Assembly (NCBI GenBank): GCA_017610385.1
Contig: JAFCCC010000015.1
Coordinates: 1-10,335, forward strand
Length of the DNA stretch: 10,335 nucleotides
From: Candidatus Nanohalarchaeota archaeon
GTDB taxonomy: Archaea; Nanohalarchaeota; Nanosalinia; Nanosalinales; JAFCCC01
Direction: 5' to 3'
A model generated the notes under the pieces. That model ran no database searches. It was not told where the DNA came from and worked only from the letters and a program-made list of their open reading frames with translations. How positions within the stretch are numbered: position 1 is the stretch's first letter; every line of letters starts with the position of its first letter. Position numbers and translations under genes: made by a program. This document shows, in pieces, positions 1-5,878 of this stretch.

Positions 1-2477
1 GCACAGGAACTGTTTTAAAAGAATTGTACTGTGTGGCTCCGTCCTCGGATAATGGATATTTGGTTAAAACAGAAGAACATGCTTGTGCAAATGGTTGTTC
101 TAATGGTGCTTGTAAAGGGACAGAACCGCAAAAGTGGACTTGTGTAGATTCTGATAATGGAAAGAACTATTGGAAGAATGGGAATGTAAAAATATTGAAA
201 CCTGATGGAACGTTAGACAGTACGAAAGAGGATGTTTGTAGTTCTGATGGGGTAACTATGAAAGAATACTATTGTAAATCCGTTAGCTCAGACGATGGAT
301 CTAATTTAAGGGCAATACAAGTTCATCAATGTGCAAATGGTTGTTCTAATGGTGCTTGTAAAGGGACAGAACCACAAAAGTGGACTTGTACTGAGACAGA
401 TAATGGAAAGGACTACAATGTAAAAGGGACCACAAAGCAGTTTAAACCAGATGGAACTCAAACGTATAGTAATTCAGATTGGTGCACAGGAACTTGTGCA
501 AATGGTTGTTCTAATGGTGCTTGTATTGGAAATGAACCTCAACAATGTGTTGATGAAGATGGTGATGGATATGGTAAAGCAGGTACAACGCAATATTGTG
601 CAAATAAATATGTTGATTGTGATGACACTAATTTCAATATAAGACCATTTTTAGTTGATATTTGTGATACCTTGGATAATGATTGTGACTGTTTGAATAA
701 TCCAAAAGACACAAACGGAGATGGGGTATTTTGTGGCCCTGGCGATGAAAATGTTGACGAAGATTGTTCAGGAAGATGTGGAGACGGAAAAGTAGAAGAT
801 ACAAGAGAAGAATGTGATAAAACAAACTTAAACGGCAAAACGTGTGCAACTTTTGGGTGTACGGGAGGAACTCTGAAGTGCACAAATTATTGTAAATTTG
901 ATACTAGTTCTTGCACGGGTTGCGCTGGTGGAGATAAGTGTAATAACGGCGTAAAAGATGCTGGAGAAGAATGTGACGGAAATAAATTTGGGTATATGAC
1001 TTGTCAATTATATGGCTGTACTGGAGGAAGTTTAACTTGTACAGATACTTGTACAATAGATACGTCTAGCTGTACTGGCTGTGGTGGCGGCTATTGTGGA
1101 GATGGTATTAAAAATAATAAAGAAGAATGTGAAGGATCAGACTTTGGAAGTTTAACTTGTGAGACTTATGGCTGTACTGGAGGAAGTTTAACTTGCTCTA
1201 ATTGTTTTGCAGATAGTAGCACATGTACTGGATGTCCTACACAGTGTACTGATGAGGATAGGGACGGATATGGAGTATATGGGCTTTATGATTGCGATAA
1301 TTCTGGAATAGATTGTAATGATACAAATGCTAGTATAAATCCGAGTGCCACAGAAATTTGTGGAGATGGCATAGATAATGATTGTGTCGATGGAGATCAA
1401 GAATGTGCTGATGATACAACAGAATGTCCTGCAAATGCAATAGAATGTACTACAAAAGAACAAGTAAAAGCATGCACAGATGATTATAAAGAGAATAAAG
1501 TTACAAAAGAACATGTAAGTACCTGTTTTAATTCGGTAATTAAAGAGAACAGTTGTCGTGCAGCCTATATTTTTGCGGCAGGGCCAATTACTTCATTTGC
1601 TAATGCAATAACTAAAGATGATGTGATGGGTGTGGGAGAGTATTTTTTAGCCAGAGCAAATTATCCGTGGCCACAGAGATATCTTTTACCTGGATTGAGA
1701 ATGCAGTGGATTGCGATATCCAATTTCTACTTTGGGGGCTGTGATATTTCAAAAATTAAAAATAATATTGCACCAAAAATTAAGGCAAATATGCCGTCTA
1801 CAGCAAGTTCAAATTCTGTTTTACAGTTTGACGCAGCAGAAAGTTCAGATGAAGATGGAAAAATTTCAGAATATAAATGGACTTTTGGGGATGGTGCATC
1901 AGGAGAAGGTAGTTCACCAATACACGTTTATGAAAATGCTGGAGAATATATTGTAACTACTGCAATAAAAGATGACGTTGGGGATGGAGTGATACTTGCA
2001 AAAGATATTACCATAGATGGGTCTGCATCAGAAACTGAGCAAGAATATACCTGTTATAATATTAAATCAGGATGGAATGCAATTTATATTAGTTCATCTA
2101 AAAATATACCTGTAAATGCGATTGGGAATGGTTGCGAAAACGCTGTAATTTATGGATTAGATGATAATGGCAGATTATCCGCTGCAGTGGATAATTTAAA
2201 AAGTGGAAAAGGATATTTTATTAGAACAGATAACAATTGCAAATTAACTTCTGAAATTAAAAAAGTAGATGATTCGCAAATTCAATTAAATAAAAATTGG
2301 AATCTAGTAGGAACAACACAAGATTTGTTAGTTTCTAAAATCAAGGAAAGTTGTGGTAGTCCAGTGTCTGTAATGGGAATAAGTGCAGAACACACATTAT
2401 ACACAGAATCAACGAAATTAGAAGCTGGAAAGGGATATTTAGTGAGAGTTCCAGAAACTTGCACAGTTTCTAGATAA
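1..2477 (+). CDS. Cys-rich mosaic surface protein with MopE-like and PKD domains (5' end missing)
   Basis: The frame is open to the left edge (first full codon at 3), so the true start and any signal peptide lie outside; the TTG at 24 is unlikely to be the real start. The visible 824 residues end at TAA 2475-2477. Modules in nucleotide positions: repeated units ending in CANGCSNGAC (84-542); MopE-like motif 546-692 (VDEDGDGYG, DCDDTN, DNDCD); a DTNGDGV-type acidic loop about 708-760; three tandem Cys-rich repeats resembling the Myxococcus disulfide-rich type (777-1235, GDG...EEC...GCTGG.L.C); second MopE-like motif 1245-1410 (DEDRDGYG, DCNDTNASINP, DGIDNDC); an unrecognised segment 1425-1742; PKD domain about 1790-2020 with WTFGDG; two C-terminal GWN...GKGY units (2052-2250, 2287-2470). 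No C-terminal membrane helix is seen. The many cysteines suggest an extracellular disulfide-stabilised or metal-binding protein. Function is unknown; adhesion, envelope or metal capture are all possible. Confidence 0.9.
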   Translation, partial: TGTVLKELYCVAPSSDNGYLVKTEEHACANGCSNGACKGTEPQKWTCVDSDNGKNYWKNGNVKILKPDGTLDSTKEDVCSSDGVTMKEYYCKSVSSDDGSNLRAIQVHQCANGCSNGACKGTEPQKWTCTETDNGKDYNVKGTTKQFKPDGTQTYSNSDWCTGTCANGCSNGACIGNEPQQCVDEDGDGYGKAGTTQYCANKYVDCDDTNFNIRPFLVDICDTLDNDCDCLNNPKDTNGDGVFCGPGDENVDEDCSGRCGDGKVEDTREECDKTNLNGKTCATFGCTGGTLKCTNYCKFDTSSCTGCAGGDKCNNGVKDAGEECDGNKFGYMTCQLYGCTGGSLTCTDTCTIDTSSCTGCGGGYCGDGIKNNKEECEGSDFGSLTCETYGCTGGSLTCSNCFADSSTCTGCPTQCTDEDRDGYGVYGLYDCDNSGIDCNDTNASINPSATEICGDGIDNDCVDGDQECADDTTECPANAIECTTKEQVKACTDDYKENKVTKEHVSTCFNSVIKENSCRAAYIFAAGPITSFANAITKDDVMGVGEYFLARANYPWPQRYLLPGLRMQWIAISNFYFGGCDISKIKNNIAPKIKANMPSTASSNSVLQFDAAESSDEDGKISEYKWTFGDGASGEGSSPIHVYENAGEYIVTTAIKDDVGDGVILAKDITIDGSASETEQEYTCYNIKSGWNAIYISSSKNIPVNAIGNGCENAVIYGLDDNGRLSAAVDNLKSGKGYFIRTDNNCKLTSEIKKVDDSQIQLNKNWNLVGTTQDLLVSKIKESCGSPVSVMGISAEHTLYTESTKLEAGKGYLVRVPETCTVSR
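84..542 (+). repeat. Tandem CANGCSNGAC-containing coding repeats
   Basis: Three copies of an identical 30-nt core encoding CANGCSNGAC lie at 84-113, 330-359 and 495-524. Copies 1 and 2 extend to 84-143 and 330-389 with a single mismatch in 60 nt (G at 128 against A at 374, silent in a Pro codon), so the duplication looks recent or homogenised. Protein units run from one WTC to the next: 135-380 (82 residues) and 381-542 (54 residues), with a partial unit before position 135. Each full unit carries a DNGK..Y segment, a KPDGT segment and the Cys core. I do not recognise a named family. Confidence 0.85.
777..1235 (+). repeat. Three tandem Cys-rich disulfide-type repeats (coding)
   Basis: Units begin at Cys codons 777, 939 and 1095, giving lengths of 54, 52 and 47 residues. 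Each carries an (N/D)G.K/I....EEC start, a conserved GCTGG(T/S)L(K/T)C centre and an S(S/T)CTGC end. A 29-nt stretch is identical between units two and three (1011-1039 and 1167-1195), so they duplicated recently or convert one another. The pattern resembles the Myxococcus-type cysteine-rich repeats found in bacterial and archaeal surface proteins; the third unit is the shortest and has lost residues near its second Cys cluster. Confidence 0.8.
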
Positions 2478-2480
2478 AGT

Positions 2481-2488
2481 TTTATAAT
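2481..2488 (+). promoter_or_regulatory. TATA box of the ABC importer operon
   Basis: TTTATAAT is centred about 26 nt upstream of the ATG at 2511, the distance expected between an archaeal TATA box and a transcription start lying at or next to the start codon. No Shine-Dalgarno sequence precedes the ATG. Together these suggest a leaderless transcript. The upstream gene ends at 2477, so the promoter occupies the 33-nt gap. Confidence 0.6.
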
Positions 2489-2510
2489 TTACAAGTGTAA
2501 GATAAATTAT

Positions 2511-3563
2511 ATGACAAAAAAAGGTAAAGTTTTTTCTAATTCCTTGTTACTTTTTTCTCTGTCAGCAATTTTAGTTCTTGTTTTAATTGGAGTGATTTTT
2601 TCAATTTTAGCACAATCAAATCAAGTTGTTGTTTATGTTTCTCATGATCAAGATTATTCAGAACCAATTTTGCTTGATTTTCAAAAAGAAACAGGCATAA
2701 AAATTAAAGCGGTTTATGATACAGAAAGCACTAAAACCACTGGTTTGGTAAATAGACTAATTGAAGAAAAAAACAATCCTCAAGCAGATGTTTTTTGGAA
2801 TAATGAAGTTTCAAGAACCTTAGTTTTGAAAAATAAAGATATTTTAGAACCATATTGTTCTATTAATGCAGAAGGTATTGACAAGAAATATAAAGACAAG
2901 GAGTGTTACTGGACGGGTTTTGCGGCACGAGCAAGGATTTTATTAATTAATACAGATCTGGTTTCTTTAAAAGATGCACCAAAAACTCTAGAAGAATTAA
3001 CTGATAAAAAATGGCAAAATAAAATTACCTTAGCGAATCCCTTGTTTGGTACAACTGCGTCGCATATGAGCGCTTTATTTGTTGTGTTGGGTAAGGAAAA
3101 GGCAGAAACTTTCTTTAAAAAACTTAAAGAAAATGGACTCATAATTTCGGAAAGTAATGGTCGAACGAGGGATGCTGTAGCTAGCGGAACAATTGAAATT
3201 GGTTTTACAGACACTGATGATGCAAATGATGCGGTAGTTGATGGCAAAGCAGTTTCAGTAATTTATCCAGATCAAGGAAAAGATCAAATTGGCACATTAA
3301 TTATTCCAAACTCAGTGATGTTAATTAAGGGCGGAAAAAACAAAGAAAACGCAAAAATACTGATTGATTATTTATTAAGTCCGGAAACTGAACGAAAGTT
3401 AGCTTTTAGCAAAGCGGCTCAAATGCCGTTACATATTGGCGTGAAAAAGCCAAAAAATGTTCCAGATGTTTCAAAAATTAAAACAATGAATGTGACTTGG
3501 CAAGAAGTAACTGAAATGCTTCCTCTTTCTCAAGAATTCTTAATGAATTTATTTATATCGTAG
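2511..3563 (+). CDS. Ferric-iron-type ABC transporter substrate-binding protein
   Basis: A 350-residue extracytoplasmic binding protein of the AfuA/FbpA-like family (COG1840 type), predicted to capture a small ligand, nominally Fe3+, and deliver it to the permease encoded next. Residues about 10-34 form a hydrophobic N-terminal helix without a lipobox Cys, so it is probably a membrane anchor. Family-like segments are VVVYVSHDQDYSEP (39-52), TKTTGLVNRLIEEKNNPQADVFWNNE spanning 74-99, YWTGFAARARIL (133-144), ANPLFGTTASH (175-185), GFTDTDDAND (231-240) and SAQMPL-like AAQMPL near 312. The His45 and Glu99 regions align with typical iron-site segments, but no adjacent Tyr-Tyr pair is visible, so substrate is uncertain (iron, phosphonate or another small ligand). 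Two cysteines (116, 132) could form a disulfide. The ATG at 2511 is supported by the TATA spacing and the start of the hydrophobic anchor. It is the first gene of the importer operon. Confidence 0.9.
   Translation: MTKKGKVFSNSLLLFSLSAILVLVLIGVIFSILAQSNQVVVYVSHDQDYSEPILLDFQKETGIKIKAVYDTESTKTTGLVNRLIEEKNNPQADVFWNNEVSRTLVLKNKDILEPYCSINAEGIDKKYKDKECYWTGFAARARILLINTDLVSLKDAPKTLEELTDKKWQNKITLANPLFGTTASHMSALFVVLGKEKAETFFKKLKENGLIISESNGRTRDAVASGTIEIGFTDTDDANDAVVDGKAVSVIYPDQGKDQIGTLIIPNSVMLIKGGKNKENAKILIDYLLSPETERKLAFSKAAQMPLHIGVKKPKNVPDVSKIKTMNVTWQEVTEMLPLSQEFLMNLFIS
3552..3558 (+). promoter_or_regulatory. Possible internal TATA box before the permease gene
   Basis: TTTATAT is centred 24 nt upstream of the permease ATG at 3579 and lies within the last codons of the preceding gene. 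No Shine-Dalgarno sequence precedes that ATG. It could give the permease-ATPase pair its own near-leaderless transcript, but TATA-like words are frequent in DNA this AT-rich. Confidence 0.35.
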
Positions 3564-3578
3564 AAATGAAATTAATTT

Positions 3579-5168
3579 ATGTTCAAAACAATTAAAAAGA
3601 ATCCTGGCAAGTTTTTTGGTTTTTCTATATTATTAATTGGTTTTTTACTTGCTATTGTACCTTTATTTTACACTCTAATTACGTCTTATGTTCAATCGCA
3701 ATATTTTACCTTTTTCAATCCGAAACAACTTAGAATTTATTGGTCATTGTTTTCACAATCAAGAATCCTTTTGATTTTTGGGCGAACAATGCTGTTGGGG
3801 GTGGGTACAGCCACAATAAGTATTTTAATTGGGGGCTCTTTCGCATTTGTTTTTGAAAGAGTGCAATTTAAATTTGCAAAAATTCTAAGGGGGTTGTGCC
3901 TTGTACCAATATTAATTCCACCATACATTATAACTATTTCGTGGATGCAAATGTTTGGCATTACAGGATATATATCAAAATTGCCAATCTACAATCTATT
4001 TTCGACTATGAGCATAATGGGGCTCTGTTTATTTCCAATAGTATTTTTAATTGTTTCAGCAGGATTAAAAAGAATAAGTTCAAGGGTAGAAGAATCTGCT
4101 AGACTTGTTTCTGGAAAGTTCAGGACTTTTTGGAAAATTACCCTGCCTTTACTTATGCCGTATTTACTTACAGCAAGCTTTTTTGTTTTTGTACTTTCAA
4201 TTTCAGAATTTGGAGTACCTATGTTGTTGCATCAAAATGTATTTGTTTCAGAGATATTTTATCGGTTCGGAGCGTTTTTTGATCATGAAGCTGCAATTAG
4301 TATGACCCTTCCATTACTAATCCTTGTTTTATTTTTAATAGTTATACAATCTAAAATTCTTGGAAAAAAGCCAGTTCAAACAATTAACTCAAATTTTACT
4401 CAAAAGAAAATAAAACCTTCAAAAAAAGCAGAATTCAGCATTTACTTTTTTATACTTTTAATTCTCAGTTTTTCGTTTTTGATTCCAATTGCATCATTAT
4501 TTTATCTTGTAAATTGGGCGGGTTTTACATATGCAATAAGAACTTCACTTACTGCTATCTGGAATAGTTTGTGGATATCAATTGGTGGAGCTAGTTTACT
4601 CACTTTCTTTGGATTTTTCGCAGCGTATTTTTTGAGTAGTATTTCTGGAATTAAAAAAAGGGTTTTAGATATTTTAATAATGATTCCCATTATAATTCCA
4701 AGTTCTGTTGTAGGAATTTCTTTGATTCGGACATGGAATAACCCATCAACATCATGGATTTATGGTTCCATATTAATTTTGATATTAGTATATTTAACAA
4801 GATTCTTGCCTTATGCAATAAAATTGCAGGAATCAAATTTTACACAATTAACTAAAAATTTAGAAGAAAGTGCTCACTTAACAGGTACAAGCTTTTTTAA
4901 AATTATTAAGAAAATTTTAATTCCATTATTATTCCCGGGAATTATCGCGACCTGGGCAATTTCATTTATTTTAATTATAAGAGAATTGGGAGCTAGCATT
5001 TTAGTTTATCCGCCAGGTTTTGAAACTTTACCAATTAGAATATTTAATTTAGTGCATTATAATGCACCAGAAAGTATTGCAGCGCTTTGTTTACTTTTAA
5101 TTGTAATTGTTTTAATACCTCTGGCATTTATTTATATCTTATATAAAAATCAAACGAGGAAAAAATGA
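3579..5168 (+). CDS. ABC importer permease, fused two-domain FbpB type
   Basis: A 529-residue membrane protein that would form the transport channel of the importer. It has about twelve predicted membrane helices in two halves (roughly 13-36, 66-91, 107-126, 143-161, 190-212, 239-257; then 287-311, 331-354, 371-392, 398-414, 444-468, 501-523). Each half has an EAA-type cytoplasmic loop that docks on the ATPase: EESARLVSGK...ITLP at 171-190 and EESAHLTGTS...ILIP at 429-449. This fused architecture and length are usual for ferric-iron-type (FbpB/AfuB) permeases, in contrast to importers with two separate permeases. A Lys-rich linker (about 262-283) joins the halves. The gene starts 15 nt after the binding-protein gene; its stop overlaps the ATPase start by 4 nt (ATGA), so the two are surely co-transcribed. 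An alternative ATG at 3566 is out of frame. Confidence 0.92.
   Translation: MFKTIKKNPGKFFGFSILLIGFLLAIVPLFYTLITSYVQSQYFTFFNPKQLRIYWSLFSQSRILLIFGRTMLLGVGTATISILIGGSFAFVFERVQFKFAKILRGLCLVPILIPPYIITISWMQMFGITGYISKLPIYNLFSTMSIMGLCLFPIVFLIVSAGLKRISSRVEESARLVSGKFRTFWKITLPLLMPYLLTASFFVFVLSISEFGVPMLLHQNVFVSEIFYRFGAFFDHEAAISMTLPLLILVLFLIVIQSKILGKKPVQTINSNFTQKKIKPSKKAEFSIYFFILLILSFSFLIPIASLFYLVNWAGFTYAIRTSLTAIWNSLWISIGGASLLTFFGFFAAYFLSSISGIKKRVLDILIMIPIIIPSSVVGISLIRTWNNPSTSWIYGSILILILVYLTRFLPYAIKLQESNFTQLTKNLEESAHLTGTSFFKIIKKILIPLLFPGIIATWAISFILIIRELGASILVYPPGFETLPIRIFNLVHYNAPESIAALCLLLIVIVLIPLAFIYILYKNQTRKK
5156..5160 (+). promoter_or_regulatory. Shine-Dalgarno-like GAGGA of the ATPase gene
   Basis: GAGGA ends 4 nt before the ATG at 5165, inside the permease coding end. 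It supports this start for the operon-internal gene, in contrast to the neighbouring promoter-proximal genes, which lack such a motif. Confidence 0.5.
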
Positions 5169-5878
5169 AATCATCTTACTTGGAAATTCGAAATTTGAAA
5201 AAATATTTTGAAAAAATTAAGGCCGTTGATAATGTTTCTTTTAGCATAAATCAAGAGCAAATAGTGGGCTTATTAGGCTCTTCTGGTTGTGGAAAAACAA
5301 CATTATTAAGAGTAATTGCGGGGTTAGACTTACCAGATTCAGGAACAGTAAAATTAAATGGGCGAATTCTTGAAAGTGAAAAAGTGTCTTTAAGTTGCAA
5401 CAAACGAGGGGTGGGCTTAGTTTTTCAAGATTTGGCACTTTGGCCACATATGACTGTAGAACAACACATTCAATTTGTTTTGGATTCGAGAAAAACCAAA
5501 GAGAACTTTAAAAAATATCTTAAATTGGTAAATTTAGAAGAATGTTCTAATAAATTCCCAGAAGAACTTTCTGGAGGACAACAACAGAGAGTTGCACTTG
5601 CAAGAACATTGGCGCAAGATTTAAATCTGTTGTTATTAGATGAACCTTTAGCGAATTTGGATATAATTCTTAAAAAAGAAATTAAAAAGAAACTATTGAA
5701 TTTAAGGAAGAAATTAAAATTAACAATAATTTATGTTACACACGATATCTCAGAATTAGTTGGTTTGGCGGATAAAATTATAATTATGAATAATGGTAAA
5801 GTAATACAACAAGGCTCATTAAATTCTATTAAAAATAATCCTAAAAATAACTTAGTGAGAAATTTAATTTCTATTTAA
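5165..5878 (+). CDS. ABC importer ATPase, FbpC-like, short form
   Basis: A 237-residue cytoplasmic nucleotide-binding subunit that would drive the importer by ATP hydrolysis. All core motifs are intact: A-loop Tyr14, Walker A GSSGCGKTT (38-46), Q-loop Gln88 in VFQDL, signature LSGGQQQ (135-141), Walker B LLLLDE with catalytic Glu160, D-loop ANLD (163-166) and H-loop His193 in VTHD. Ferric-iron and CUT1-type ATPases are commonly about 340-370 residues because of a C-terminal TOBE regulatory domain; this one stops just after the core, so that domain is absent. The stop is clean and no frameshift is seen. It overlaps the permease by 4 nt and is preceded by GAGGA. The 3' end overlaps the convergent minus-strand gene by 15 bp. 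Substrate assignment rests on the neighbouring genes, not on this protein. Confidence 0.93.
   Translation: MKSSYLEIRNLKKYFEKIKAVDNVSFSINQEQIVGLLGSSGCGKTTLLRVIAGLDLPDSGTVKLNGRILESEKVSLSCNKRGVGLVFQDLALWPHMTVEQHIQFVLDSRKTKENFKKYLKLVNLEECSNKFPEELSGGQQQRVALARTLAQDLNLLLLDEPLANLDIILKKEIKKKLLNLRKKLKLTIIYVTHDISELVGLADKIIIMNNGKVIQQGSLNSIKNNPKNNLVRNLISI
5831..5850 (-). terminator. Possible T-rich terminator of the minus-strand gene
   Basis: Just past the minus-strand stop (5864-5866), the minus strand reads two T5 runs (complement of AAAAA 5831-5835 and 5843-5847) about 12 nt apart. Archaeal termination often uses T-tracts without a hairpin. The tracts lie inside the end of the ATPase gene. Weak evidence, since A/T runs are common here. 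Confidence 0.3.

Noticed and set aside
24-26. TTG as the start codon of the left-hand gene
   Set aside because: The same frame is open to position 3, and the residues encoded before the TTG (CTGT-like) match part of a repeat unit seen again at 484-494, so the gene continues to the left.
84-524. CRISPR array, because of three identical 30-nt repeats
   Set aside because: Spacing is irregular (246 and 165 nt), the repeats are in frame within a coding region, and the intervening sequence is also repeated protein module.
539-883. Minus-strand open frames opposite the Cys-rich gene (also 1188-1514)
   Set aside because: They are low-complexity Ser/Pro/Phe or Ile/Cys-rich mirror translations of the repeats, with no family features, and lie wholly opposite a well-supported gene.
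3566-3595. Alternative ATG for the permease at 3566
   Set aside because: It is out of frame with the permease and runs into a stop after nine codons.
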